Origin: Hyphomicrobium sp.
Lineage (GTDB): Bacteria > Pseudomonadota > Alphaproteobacteria > Rhizobiales > Hyphomicrobiaceae
Assembly: GCA_016716675.1 (NCBI GenBank)
Contig: JADJVG010000033.1
Span: 62,001-126,000, forward strand
Direction: 5' to 3'
Length of the DNA stretch: 64,000 nt
Made by a program: the position numbers and the translations under genes. The notes beneath the pieces were generated by a model. It made no database searches. It was not told the DNA's origin and was given only the letters and a program-made list of their open reading frames with translations. Positions within the stretch are counted from its first letter, which is position 1. Each line of letters opens with the position of its first letter. Of this stretch, positions 45,144 to 54,117 are shown one piece after another.

Positions 45144-45596
45144 ATGCGCGAAGTCATGACGAAATCCATGGCCCGTAATATCTTTTATGGCGGGTCTATA
45201 TTCTTTATCCTTATATTCTTTGGGCTCACCGCCCATAGCCATTATTATATGGTCACGAAATCGACGGCCTCTATGCCGCTGACCGATGCGGTCAAACGCG
45301 GCAAACATGTGTGGGAGGTCAACTCCTGTATCAATTGTCACACGCTGCATGGCGAGGGTGCGTATTTCGCGCCGGAAGTCGGCAACGTCATGTCGCGGTG
45401 GGGCGTGATCGATAAACCCGATGACGCTTTCACGACGCTGAAGGGGTGGATGGAAGCCATGCCGACGGGCGTTGAAGGTCGTCGTCAAATGCCGCAATTC
45501 CACCTAACTGACGATCAGATCCGCGATCTCAGCGAGTTCCTGATCTGGGCTGACAAAACCGACACCCAGGGTTGGCCACCGAATGATGCAGGCTAG
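45144..45596 (+). CDS. norC: Nitric oxide reductase subunit C
   Basis: This 150-residue membrane-anchored cytochrome c brings electrons to NorB. It has one N-terminal helix (RNIFYGGSIFFILIFFGLTA) and a periplasmic heme site CINCH (Cys62-His66) in VNSCINCHTLHGEGAYFAPE. The likely Met ligand is in RRQMPQFHLTDDQ. GGGAGG lies nine bases before ATG 45144; a second ATG at 45156 is less well placed. First gene of norCBQDEF. Confidence 0.95.
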   Translation: MREVMTKSMARNIFYGGSIFFILIFFGLTAHSHYYMVTKSTASMPLTDAVKRGKHVWEVNSCINCHTLHGEGAYFAPEVGNVMSRWGVIDKPDDAFTTLKGWMEAMPTGVEGRRQMPQFHLTDDQIRDLSEFLIWADKTDTQGWPPNDAG

Positions 45597-45620
45597 GTCA
45601 AGGGCTTGGAGAAAAATGCA

Positions 45621-46994
45621 ATGAAATATGAAACTCAAAAGATCGCTTACTACTACTTCCTAGCTGCGATGGCTTTGTTCGTCGTGCAGGTTTCCGGCGG
45701 GCTGCTGGCCGGCTGGATTTATGTGTCGCCGAATACCCTCTCGACAATCCTGCCGTTCAATATCGTGCGCATGCTGCATACCAACGCGCTTATTGTCTGG
45801 TTGCTCCTCGGGTTCTTTGGCGCCGCCTATTATTTGATTCCAGAGGAAGCCGAGCGCGATATCCATTCGCCAAAATTGGCTTATATCCAGCTAGCCATTT
45901 TTGTTCTTGGCACGCTCGGTGTGGTCGTGACGTATGTGTTCGACCTCTTTCACGGCAATTTCCTGCTTGGCAAAGAGGGCCGGGAATTCCTTGAGCAGCC
46001 GCTGTGGGTCAAGCTCGGCATCGTCGTTGGCGCTCTCATCTTTCTCTACAACATATCACTGACAGTGCTGGCCGGCCGCAGAACGGCGATCACCAGTGTT
46101 CTGCTGATTGGCCTGTGGGGCATTGCGATCTTCTTCTTGTTCGCTCTCTACAACCCGTCGAACCTCAGCGTTGACAAGATGTACTGGTGGTACGTCGTGC
46201 ACCTTTGGGTCGAGGGCGTGTGGGAATTGGTTATGGCATCGATCCTCGCCTTCTTGATGCTCAAGCTGACGGGCGTCGATCGTGAAGTCGTTGAAAAGTG
46301 GCTGTACGTTATCGTCGGAACGGCGCTGTTCAGCGGCATCCTCGGCACGGGCCACCACTATTACTGGATTGGCGCGCCGGCCTACTGGCAGTGGATTGGA
46401 TCGATCTTCTCAACGTTCGAGATCGTTCCGTTCTTCCTGATGATGGTGTTCTCGTTCGTCATGGTCTGGAAGGGCCGTCGCGATCATCCGAACAAAGCCG
46501 CTCTTCTGTGGGCGCTTGGCACGACGGTACTGGCCTTCTTTGGCGCCGGCGTCTGGGGCTTCCTGCATACGCTGCATGGCGTGAACTTCTACACGCACGG
46601 CACGCAGATCACGGCGGCTCATGGCCATCTTGCCTTCTTCGGCGCCTACGTATCGTTGAACTTGGCGATTTTCACCTATGCTTTCCCGATCCTCAGGAAC
46701 CGCGATCCTTACAATCAGGTGCTCAATATGGTGAGCTTCTGGCTGATGGCGGGCGGCATGACGTTCATGACCTTCGTGCTGACCTTTGCGGGTACGTTGC
46801 AGACCCATCTGCAGCGCGTGTTGGGTCAGAATTACATGGAGGTTCAGGATCAGTTGGCGCTGTTCTACTACATGCGCTTTGGCGCTGGCTGCGTCGTGGT
46901 CTTGGGTGCGCTCGTGTTCGTCTATGCGATCCTTTTCCCGCAACGCGAGGTGATCGAACAAAGTTCGAGCGTCTCTGTTGCTCCAGCGGAGTAA
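45621..46994 (+). CDS. norB: Nitric oxide reductase subunit B
   Basis: This 457-residue heme-copper-oxidase-like protein reduces two NO to N2O. It has about 12 helices. The heme ligands are His53 (RMLHTNAL), His334 and His336 (TAAHGHLAF). The non-heme iron ligands are His194 (VVHLWVEGVWEL), His245 and His246 (GTGHHYYWIG). The two conserved glutamates are Glu198 and Glu267 (FSTFEIVPF). This is the cytochrome c-dependent cNor type, since norC is present and there is no quinol-oxidase extension. The start at 45621 is set by GGAG nine bases upstream. Confidence 0.96.
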   Translation: MKYETQKIAYYYFLAAMALFVVQVSGGLLAGWIYVSPNTLSTILPFNIVRMLHTNALIVWLLLGFFGAAYYLIPEEAERDIHSPKLAYIQLAIFVLGTLGVVVTYVFDLFHGNFLLGKEGREFLEQPLWVKLGIVVGALIFLYNISLTVLAGRRTAITSVLLIGLWGIAIFFLFALYNPSNLSVDKMYWWYVVHLWVEGVWELVMASILAFLMLKLTGVDREVVEKWLYVIVGTALFSGILGTGHHYYWIGAPAYWQWIGSIFSTFEIVPFFLMMVFSFVMVWKGRRDHPNKAALLWALGTTVLAFFGAGVWGFLHTLHGVNFYTHGTQITAAHGHLAFFGAYVSLNLAIFTYAFPILRNRDPYNQVLNMVSFWLMAGGMTFMTFVLTFAGTLQTHLQRVLGQNYMEVQDQLALFYYMRFGAGCVVVLGALVFVYAILFPQREVIEQSSSVSVAPAE

Positions 46995-46995
46995 A

Positions 46996-47802
46996 ATGAT
47001 GTTGGCCGCAAACACTGAGAAGGGGGCATCGGCCCCCTTCTACCTCTCACAAGGCAACGAGTGCGAGACGTTCCAAGCTGCATACAAAAACCGTATGCCG
47101 CTGTTGCTGAAGGGGCCGACCGGGTGCGGTAAGACGCGGTTCGTTGCCCACATGGCCGCCAAACTCGGTCGTCCCCTGTATACGGTCGCGTGCCACGACG
47201 ACCTGTCGGCCTCCGATCTGATCGGCCGCTATCTGCTCAAGGGCGGTGAGAGCGAATGGGTCGATGGCCCGCTGACGCGAGCCGTGCGCGAAGGCGCGAT
47301 CTGCTATCTCGATGAAGTCGTCGAAGCCCGTAAAGACGTCACCGTCGTTTTGCATCCACTGACCGACGATCGGCGCATTCTGCCGATCGAGCGGACGGGG
47401 GAAGTGCTCGAGGCCGGGCCGCAGTTCATGTTGGTTGCGTCGTATAACCCGGGTTATCAGAACATTCTGAAGACGCTGAAGCCTTCGACCCGGCAACGCT
47501 TTCTGGCTGTCGAGTTCGATTTTCCGGCCCCGCAGCGCGAAATCGAAATTGTTTCGACCGAAAGCGGCCTTTCAAAAGAACGCTGCATGCCGTTGGTCCG
47601 GCTTGCAGGAAAGCTGCGCGCCTTGAAGGGCCAGGACATCGAAGAAGGCGTCTCGACTCGTCTGCTCGTCTACTGTGCGAGCTTGATTCATGACGGCATG
47701 CCCATCGAGCAAGCCGTTCGGGCCGCGCTGATCGAGCCGCTCAGCGATGATGCGGATGTGAAGCGGGGACTGCTGGATCTCGTCACTGCCGTCTATGGGT
47801 GA
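46996..47802 (+). CDS. norQ: MoxR-type AAA+ ATPase NorQ
   Basis: This 268-residue AAA+ chaperone has Walker A GPTGCGKTRF, Walker B ICYLDEVVEARKD, and sensor residues in FMLVASYNPGY. NorQ works with NorD to mature NorCB, probably by inserting the non-heme iron. ATG 46996 and ATG 46999 are both possible; the binding site GGAG (46988-46991) suits either. The end overlaps norD by GTGA. Confidence 0.92.
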   Translation: MMLAANTEKGASAPFYLSQGNECETFQAAYKNRMPLLLKGPTGCGKTRFVAHMAAKLGRPLYTVACHDDLSASDLIGRYLLKGGESEWVDGPLTRAVREGAICYLDEVVEARKDVTVVLHPLTDDRRILPIERTGEVLEAGPQFMLVASYNPGYQNILKTLKPSTRQRFLAVEFDFPAPQREIEIVSTESGLSKERCMPLVRLAGKLRALKGQDIEEGVSTRLLVYCASLIHDGMPIEQAVRAALIEPLSDDADVKRGLLDLVTAVYG

Positions 47803-49781
47803 GAGCGAAGCTGATGAACGTGCTGGAGTTTGAGCCGTGGGAGCCGGAGGAGAGTGTCGGCAAGCTCTGGCATTCGTTTGTCAGTAAGCTCGAATCTCCA
47901 GGACATTTTGGTGACGTTGCCGCGACTCTGGAAGAAACGCGCGGTCGCCTGGGCATCCTGTTTCGCGGTTTGGGTGGCGCGCGTGACGTCGAGCTCAAGG
48001 CGGCGTCGGCGGAGGAGTCTCAGCACCGCATGTCGTGGCGCCGCTCGCTCGGGCAAAGTAACGAGCGGCTGGAATTGCCGAGCTTTGACGGCGAAGTTCT
48101 GCGCCTGCCGCACCGCATCGCCGTTTTTGACGAACACGCTGCCAATGTCGCGCTCTACATCTGGCTCGCGGCCTCGACGGTCTTCGGTCGTCAGCCGCGC
48201 CAGGACGATGATCCATTGCGCGCAGATATCCGCGTACTTCAAGCCGTCCAGTCGACGACTCGTGCAACGCTCGCGGCGTGTCCCGGGTTGCGCAGCATCC
48301 ACGCGACCCTGGTTACGCGAACGCGCGTCGCTCGCCTGGCGCGCCGACTGCCGGCATGTGAAGCAGCCGTAGAGGCCGCGATCCTGCATATGCTTGGAGC
48401 GGCGCCGCCAATCGATGAACTCGCGATCGCCATCGCCGCCGCCGTCCGCAGTGAAACGGCGGATCTCTCGGCGTTCAGAGCACCAAGCGGCTATAAGCCC
48501 TTCATGCCGGTATTGCTGTGGCCGCAGATCAGTGGCACGGAAGCCCGCGCCAAAGCCGAGCGGGATGACGATGGCCCGGCCCAAGGGACGCCGCCGCCGC
48601 TCGACGAGGATCAGCGCACGCTGCGCGCAGCCCGCAAGAAGGCCGATCAGGCGGCGCGCAAAGACAGCCTCGTGTTGTACAAATTTGAATCCATCCTCTC
48701 CTGGGCAGAGTTCCTCAACGTCAATCGCCGCATCGATGATGATGACCAGGACTCAGCGAAGAAAGCCGCTGATGATTTAAACGAAATCAATCTGGCGCGT
48801 GTGCCGCAAAAGGCGCGTGCGAGACTGCGGCTCCACCTCGATTTGTCGCCGCAAGACGCCGAGTTCGAACGGCTGGCGGGCGTGCATGTCTATCCAGAGT
48901 GGGACCACAGAACCAAAAGCTATTTGCCGGATTATTGCCGGGTTCTGGCAGGCGCCCCAGCGTTTGCCTCCGATTCTCCCACGCCGGATCTTTCTGCGTC
49001 GGTCACTTGTGAGAAGACGCGCAGGCGGATTCGCAGCGTGCGCCGGCAATTCGAAGCGTTGCGGCCGAAGCGCGTGCATCTTTCGCGGCAAGTCGATGGC
49101 GATGAGATCGATTTCGAAGCGGCTGTTAATGCGCGGGTCGAGCTTGCGGCGACGGGTGAACATTCCGATCGCGTCTATCGCTCCAGCCGAAATCAGGATC
49201 GCGATCTTGCGGTCTCGATCCTGCTTGATGCCTCGCGCTCGACAGAAAGCATTGTCGGCGGACGTCAGGTGATCGACATAGAGCGCGAAGCGCTGATGGC
49301 GCTGGCCTGGGGCCTGCATGCCTGCGGCGATGAAACGGCAATCAACGCCTTCTCGTCGCTGCGACGCGATCGCGTCTTCATTCAGAACTGCAAGACTTTC
49401 GCCGAGCCAATGGGTGCAAGCGTCGAAGCGCGCATAGCCAGCGTCAGGCCAGGGCATTACACGCGGCTGGGCACAGCGGTGCGGCATGTCTCAAGCGAAC
49501 TCGCCAAGCGGTCGCGGCAACGCCGCCTGCTGCTCGTTATAACCGACGGCAAGCCGAACGATCTCGATCACTACGAGGGGCGTCACGGCATTGAGGACAC
49601 GCACATGGCGGTCCGTGAAGCGCGGCGCCAGGGGCAATCGGTCTTCGGCATCACGATCGACAGCAAATCCCAGGCGACGTTCACGCGCATTTTCGGCAGC
49701 GGCGGCTTCGTCGTCATTCCCGATCCAGAGAAATTGGCGGCGGCGTTGCCGCAGCTTTATGCCCATCTGGTGGGCGGATGA
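47799..49781 (+). CDS. norD: VWA-domain protein NorD
   Basis: This 660-residue protein is the NorQ partner. The N-terminal two thirds are helical and charged. The C-terminal VWA domain starts near 465 with the MIDAS motif in AVSILLDASRSTESIVGG and continues with ALAWGLHACGDETAINAF and LLLVITDGKPNDLDHYEG. The GTG start overlaps the norQ stop; an ATG at 47814 is also possible. Needed for NO reductase maturation in known systems. It overlaps norE by ATGA. Confidence 0.9.
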   Translation: MRAKLMNVLEFEPWEPEESVGKLWHSFVSKLESPGHFGDVAATLEETRGRLGILFRGLGGARDVELKAASAEESQHRMSWRRSLGQSNERLELPSFDGEVLRLPHRIAVFDEHAANVALYIWLAASTVFGRQPRQDDDPLRADIRVLQAVQSTTRATLAACPGLRSIHATLVTRTRVARLARRLPACEAAVEAAILHMLGAAPPIDELAIAIAAAVRSETADLSAFRAPSGYKPFMPVLLWPQISGTEARAKAERDDDGPAQGTPPPLDEDQRTLRAARKKADQAARKDSLVLYKFESILSWAEFLNVNRRIDDDDQDSAKKAADDLNEINLARVPQKARARLRLHLDLSPQDAEFERLAGVHVYPEWDHRTKSYLPDYCRVLAGAPAFASDSPTPDLSASVTCEKTRRRIRSVRRQFEALRPKRVHLSRQVDGDEIDFEAAVNARVELAATGEHSDRVYRSSRNQDRDLAVSILLDASRSTESIVGGRQVIDIEREALMALAWGLHACGDETAINAFSSLRRDRVFIQNCKTFAEPMGASVEARIASVRPGHYTRLGTAVRHVSSELAKRSRQRRLLLVITDGKPNDLDHYEGRHGIEDTHMAVREARRQGQSVFGITIDSKSQATFTRIFGSGGFVVIPDPEKLAAALPQLYAHLVGG

Positions 49782-50356
49782 GCGACGCCCCGACCAGCAA
49801 GACGACGAACCCGCCGGAAAGCGTTCTTTGGGAACTCCCCGGCGAGCTGATGATGTGGGTGTTGATCATCAGCGAGCTGCTCGTCTTTGGTGCGGCGCTC
49901 GCCGGCTTCCTCGCGGTGAGGATCGGCCAAGTCGAGCGGTTCACGGCGGATCAAGCACTGCTCAGCCAGACCGCAGGCGCGTTGAATACCATCGTCCTCG
50001 TGACGAGCGGGATGTTCGCAGCGCTTGCTGTTCACAAACGCCACCTCGGTCAGCGCTTAGCAGCGCGTCTTTGGCTGCTGGCGGCCGCGTCAGGCGGGGT
50101 GATCTTCCTGATTGTGAAGTCTGTCGAATACGCGGCGAAATGGGACGCCGGTATCGGTATCGACACGAGCCCGTTCTTTTCGTTCTATTTTCTCATAACG
50201 GGTTTCCATGCGGCCCACGTTATTGCCGGCATCGTGCTTCTTGGAATCGTCGCTTGGTTCGATACGCCGCGCAACATGGAAACCGGCGTCTCCTTCTGGC
50301 ATATGGTCGATCTGGTCTGGGTGCTGTTGTTTCCGATCATTTATCTGCTGAGGTGA
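49778..50356 (+). CDS. norE: NorE, cytochrome c oxidase subunit III-like
   Basis: This 192-residue membrane protein has five helices and the oxidase subunit III pattern: LPGELMMWVLIISELLVFGA, then KSVEYAAKWDAGIG and GFHAAHVIAGIVLL, ending in WHMVDLVWVLLFPIIYLLR. NorE is not part of purified NO reductase but aids full activity. It overlaps norD by ATGA. Confidence 0.9.
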   Translation: MSDAPTSKTTNPPESVLWELPGELMMWVLIISELLVFGAALAGFLAVRIGQVERFTADQALLSQTAGALNTIVLVTSGMFAALAVHKRHLGQRLAARLWLLAAASGGVIFLIVKSVEYAAKWDAGIGIDTSPFFSFYFLITGFHAAHVIAGIVLLGIVAWFDTPRNMETGVSFWHMVDLVWVLLFPIIYLLR

Positions 50357-50359
50357 GGC

Positions 50360-50632
50360 ATGCAGTCGTCGCGGAGACTGATTCATGCGTGGTTGCTTCT
50401 TCTCGCGCTGAGCGTTGCAACGACGCTGTTGACGTTTGTTAACGCCGGCGGCTCGGCCAACCGGTTGGTGGGCGCCACGGTGCTCGTCTTGGCGGGTATC
50501 AAGGGGCGCGTTATCCTGGCGCGCTATCTGGGATTGGAAACTACACGCTTCTGGACCCGCATATTTGATTTCGCACTCGTACTGTTTCTTATGATCGCGT
50601 TCGGACTCTATATGGTCAGCGCCAGCGGTTGA
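50360..50632 (+). CDS. norF: NorF-like small membrane protein
   Basis: This 90-residue protein has three hydrophobic segments: HAWLLLLALSVATTLLTFVN, RLVGATVLVLAGIKGRVILA and FALVLFLMIAFGLYMV. Length, position three bases after norE and the KGRVILARYLGLE stretch fit NorF or the oxidase subunit IV family. Role in NO reductase activity is inferred from other norEF pairs. Confidence 0.8.
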   Translation: MQSSRRLIHAWLLLLALSVATTLLTFVNAGGSANRLVGATVLVLAGIKGRVILARYLGLETTRFWTRIFDFALVLFLMIAFGLYMVSASG

Positions 50633-50652
50633 GGCTGGGAAAAGGAAGTGGC

Positions 50653-50907
50653 ATGGAAAACCGGGCTGACGGTTCATCGCCTGCAGGTTCGCACCTTGAA
50701 GGTCCGCCGTTGGGCTTGCGGCTATTCACGTTCGCCTTAATGGGGCCAGGCTGTGCCATCAACGGCGCTTTCGTTGCGATTACGATCCCGGCCATGGCGC
50801 AGTATGGTGTTCCCGGCATGGCGGTTGCCGCGGCAATTGGATTTGTACTCGGAATTTTTCCGGCACGCTGGCTGGCACGAAAAATCCATGAAGGCCTGAA
50901 CGAATAG
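50653..50907 (+). CDS. Small membrane protein at the end of the nor operon
   Basis: This 84-residue protein has a polar start, then two hydrophobic segments (RLFTFALMGPGCAINGAFVA and VPGMAVAAAIGFVLGIFPAR) and a basic tail (RWLARKIHEGLNE). ATG 50653 follows AAGGAAG; it begins 21 bases after norF. I do not recognise the family. It is convergent with the DUF4202 gene (6 bases apart). Likely co-expressed with norCBQDEF. Confidence 0.65.
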   Translation: MENRADGSSPAGSHLEGPPLGLRLFTFALMGPGCAINGAFVAITIPAMAQYGVPGMAVAAAIGFVLGIFPARWLARKIHEGLNE

Positions 50908-50913
50908 CGCGCT

Positions 50914-51489
50914 CTAGCCGGCTTCAGTAATCGCCGGTATCAGCGCTGCGGGCAGGGCCAAGCGAAGGGCGGCGGCGCGGCCGCGTGCCGACATCTTCTT
51001 GGCCGTCTTTTGCACGATCGGAAACAGCTCCTCGTCTGTGCGACCGCTGGCGAACGGCAAGACATACCATCGCATGAACACCAAGGCTGCCACGTCTTCG
51101 AGCGTTTGCGCTTCGGGATCGCTTTTGATGGCGACTTTGCGAATAAGCGTACCAACGCGTGCGCACGTGTCGTCGTCATAGCCTTCCGCGGTCATGATGT
51201 CGGCCACGCGGCGGGCATGAAAAATCGCGGCGTCGCGCCGCCACTGTAAATATCCGGTGCGGCCCTCGGGATAATCGGCACGGGGGCGCTTCCACCGTTC
51301 GATGTGCTGGCCGCGAACCGCAATTTGTAGGGCGTCGGACGGCGCGGGGTCGAACTCCGACAGGACAAGCGACATGCGTTGCCCATAAAGCTCGGCGGCG
51401 GGCGTTTCACGGTCGCCGTCGGTTTCGCGATTCGGATCATGGGCATTCGCTGCGTCGATGGCGGCAAGAACGGCGTCGCGTCGGTTCAT
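50914..51489 (-). CDS. DUF4202 family protein
   Basis: This 191-residue soluble protein starts NRRDAVLAAIDAANAHDPNR. It has the pattern LIAVRGQHIERW-like LQIAVRGQHIERWKRPRADY, then GYLQWRRDAAIFHARRVADI. These His-containing stretches recall an HD-type fold, typical of DUF4202. Its function is unknown, but it sits two bases after the Crp/Fnr regulator gene, and such genes recur beside denitrification loci. ATG 51489 is used; a TTG six bases earlier overlaps the regulator stop. Confidence 0.75.
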   Translation of the reverse strand: MNRRDAVLAAIDAANAHDPNRETDGDRETPAAELYGQRMSLVLSEFDPAPSDALQIAVRGQHIERWKRPRADYPEGRTGYLQWRRDAAIFHARRVADIMTAEGYDDDTCARVGTLIRKVAIKSDPEAQTLEDVAALVFMRWYVLPFASGRTDEELFPIVQKTAKKMSARGRAAALRLALPAALIPAITEAG

Positions 51490-51491
51490 GC

Positions 51492-52199
51492 TCAATCGGC
51501 CTTCCGCCAGGGCGTGCTACGGTCTTCCATGATGTACTCGCGCAATTTATGGACGTCCGCGATTGTCGCCATGTTGTGAGAGATCGTGACGCCGAGACTT
51601 TCCAGCCGGTTGAAGGCGCGCGATAGGCTCTGTGGTTGCATTCCAAGTCGGCCGGCAATCAGCGTCTTGTCGTAGGGGAGTATGATGGAACATGCGCCGC
51701 TCTCGGTCTCGCACAGGTCGAGAAGGAACTCCGCCACTCGTTGCGCGCCGGTATGCGCTTTGAGCTGCTCGACTTGGGCAATGAGAGAGTGGAGATGCCG
51801 GAACGTTGACGACAGAATTGCCATCGCAATCTCCGGCCGTCCTTGCATCAGGGTCGCGAGCGTACTTGTTCGCACAACCAGGAGATGGCTGTCGGTGACC
51901 GACTCCGCAGTGACTGGATAGTGCGCGTTTTCGAAAGCGACGGCCTCGCCAAAGCTCCGGCCCTTCGTAAACACGCCAACGACGGCCTCTGCGCCAGTCG
52001 GCGTAATGCGGAATATTTTCACCCAGCCATCGAGCACAATAAAAATGCTCTGGGCCACATCACCCTGAATAAAAATCGTCTCGCCGCGCTTAAAGTGGCG
52101 CGTGCCGGACTGCTGCAGGATGGTTGAGGCCAAGTCGGCGGGGAGGCTCGCGAAAAGTGCGGCTGAACGCGCCGTCGCCAAATCCCCGGTGTTCAGCAT
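51492..52199 (-). CDS. nnrR: Crp/Fnr family regulator, NnrR/Dnr type
   Basis: This 235-residue regulator has the cyclic-nucleotide-binding-like beta barrel (GETIFIQGDVAQSIFIVLDG, then GRSFGEAVAFENAHYPVTAE), a long dimer helix and a C-terminal HTH (KTLIAGRLGMQPQSLSRAFN). It lacks the N-terminal cysteine cluster of Fnr. That, and its place beside nor, points to the NO-responsive Dnr/NnrR group, which uses heme. It would bind the TTGAC/TTGCC-type boxes before nirS/nirI and norC. It is co-oriented with the DUF4202 gene. Confidence 0.82.
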   Translation of the reverse strand: MLNTGDLATARSAALFASLPADLASTILQQSGTRHFKRGETIFIQGDVAQSIFIVLDGWVKIFRITPTGAEAVVGVFTKGRSFGEAVAFENAHYPVTAESVTDSHLLVVRTSTLATLMQGRPEIAMAILSSTFRHLHSLIAQVEQLKAHTGAQRVAEFLLDLCETESGACSIILPYDKTLIAGRLGMQPQSLSRAFNRLESLGVTISHNMATIADVHKLREYIMEDRSTPWRKAD

Positions 52200-52644
52200 G
52201 ACATGTCCCCAACTTTGGAGCCTGCCAACAGGCTTGAGTGAAATGGATACTCTAGCCTGTCGGTGCCCATTATTACTTCAAAATGATTCTTGGCGTCTGG
52301 ATTTATTAGTCTGTAAACAGCCTAGCCTGCCGAGCTTAGCAAGGTCACAGAACGTTGCACCGCATTATGTCGCGCAGCTGCCTTTTGGCAGCACTGTGAG
52401 CCGGGACGAAGATCCGGAGGCTCGAAAGCCTGCTGGCAGCTCAACCATAGTTGCCACCACGCCACGGTGAGGCAGCAGGATCGCCAATCCATGATCCAAG
52501 TCGCTCATTTGCTTCTCCGAAAGCATTGTTTAGCCGATCGCTCACCCATAGGGTTCACAGCAGATGGGAGCGAATCGAACGGTGAATGGCAGGTCAGACT
52601 GCCGGTCGCGTGCTTCGTTCTCTCCGAAACTGGGGGAAAATACG
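52200..52644. other. Intergenic region between nnrR and the porin gene
   Basis: About 445 bases that must hold two divergent promoters. A hairpin GCCTG-CCAA-CAGGC lies at 52220-52233, in the likely nnrR leader. I found no clear FNR-type box. Before the porin the run GGGGGAA serves as ribosome binding site. No gene is supported. Confidence 0.4.
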
Positions 52645-53991
52645 ATGACGTCGGCGAGCACCGTGAATAGGAATTGTTGCAGCGCAAAGACAGCTTTTGC
52701 GGCATCCTTGGCCATGGCGGCGTTCCTTGTGCCGCAGCCTGGACATGCCGCCGATCTTGGCGGCGACTGCTGCGCAGATCTCGAGGAGCGGATCGCAGAA
52801 CTCGAAGCGACCACGGCGCGCAAAGGCAATCGCAAAATCTCGCTGACCGTATCGGGTTACGTTGCCCAAGAATTGACGTGGTGGGACGACGGCGGCGAGC
52901 AGAACGTCTATTTGCACGGCCTCGGTCCGACGCAGACGACGAACGTCCGGTTTAACGGCCAAGCCCAGATCTCGCCAGGCTGGACGGCCGGCTACATGCT
53001 GCGCATTCAAAACCTGACGGACAATCCATTCAGCCGCGACGCCGCTGGTAATGCTCTCAATCAGAACAACGACAATTTCAGCACCGGGCTGAACACTCAT
53101 ATGTCGTTCTGGTATCTGCAGAACAAAGACCTCGGCAAGGTCAGCGTTGGCCGCATGGCGCACGCCGCAAAGAGTGCTGCCATGTTCACCGATCAGTCGG
53201 GCACGCAGATTGTCGATAGCTATACATTCCTCGATGGCTTCCCGCAGTTCACCATTCGCAGCGACGGTGATCTCAATCCGGCCGGGCTCACGTGGGGCCA
53301 ACTCGCGTTCTGCTATGTGCAGGGATTGCCATTCGGCGGCGATTGCAACGGCATCGTTATGAATGGCGTGCGCTACGACACGCCAGTGTTTGCAGGCTTC
53401 ACGGCTTCGGCAAGCTGGGGCGAGGACGATTTCTGGGAACTGGGACTGCGCTACTCCGGCGAGATTTCGGGCTTCAAGATCTTGCTGGGCGCTGGCTATT
53501 CCGACTTCACGGATGAAGGCACGTCGGGGCCACTGCCTCTAGGTAGCAAGAAGGACAGCAACTTCTTCCAAGCGGGCGGATACATTCAGCACTTGGCGAC
53601 GGGTTTGTTCGCGCACGCAGCATATGGCCGCGAAGACAACGGCGACACGCGCATCGGCCCGGCGGCTCTGATCCCGCCGGACAGCGACCACTGGTATGTT
53701 AAAGCCGGTATCCGCCAGAAATGGACGGCCCTTGGCGCAACAATCGTCTATGGCGATTACGCGGAGTATAACGATCAGATCGGGCCGGCGGCCTTGGGCC
53801 TTGGCATCACCGACAGCACGTTGACGCGCTACGGTGGCGGCATTGCACAGGAAATCGACGCCGCTTCGATGACCGTCTACCTGAAGTATGAGCATTACGA
53901 TGCCAGCGTCCGGTTTGCACCAGGCGCGCCTGTCGTCTCCGGCTTGGAAGACGCTGACTTCGTAAGCTTGGGTGCGCTCATCAATTTCTGA
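52645..53991 (+). CDS. Alphaproteobacterial outer-membrane porin
   Basis: This 448-residue protein has a signal peptide (AFAASLAMAAFLVPQPGHAA), then a short coiled coil (DLEERIAELEATTARKG) typical of rhizobial porins. A beta-barrel of alternating residues follows, ending in the C-terminal phenylalanine (SLGALINF) used by the BAM complex. The stretch ISLTVSGYVAQELTWWDDGG starts the barrel. ATG 52645 follows GGGGGAA; an earlier frame start has no support. It is monocistronic, with a strong terminator after it. Specificity is unknown. Confidence 0.87.
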   Translation: MTSASTVNRNCCSAKTAFAASLAMAAFLVPQPGHAADLGGDCCADLEERIAELEATTARKGNRKISLTVSGYVAQELTWWDDGGEQNVYLHGLGPTQTTNVRFNGQAQISPGWTAGYMLRIQNLTDNPFSRDAAGNALNQNNDNFSTGLNTHMSFWYLQNKDLGKVSVGRMAHAAKSAAMFTDQSGTQIVDSYTFLDGFPQFTIRSDGDLNPAGLTWGQLAFCYVQGLPFGGDCNGIVMNGVRYDTPVFAGFTASASWGEDDFWELGLRYSGEISGFKILLGAGYSDFTDEGTSGPLPLGSKKDSNFFQAGGYIQHLATGLFAHAAYGREDNGDTRIGPAALIPPDSDHWYVKAGIRQKWTALGATIVYGDYAEYNDQIGPAALGLGITDSTLTRYGGGIAQEIDAASMTVYLKYEHYDASVRFAPGAPVVSGLEDADFVSLGALINF

Positions 53992-54022
53992 GGGCGTCAG
54001 GCTGTCTGTAGACTTACGGCAG

Positions 54023-54060
54023 GGGCCGGGTGTGTTTCATCACCCGGCCCTGTTTTTTTT
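54023..54060 (+). terminator. Rho-independent terminator of the porin gene
   Basis: A perfect ten-base GC-rich stem (54023-54032 and 54041-54050, loop of eight) is followed by TGTTTTTTTT (54051-54060), starting 31 bases after the porin stop. Confidence 0.9.
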
Positions 54061-54117
54061 GCAGTTAGCGACGCAGCAGTTTGCCGGCGGCGATCGTGCG
54101 TCGCGACAGCGGTTCGC

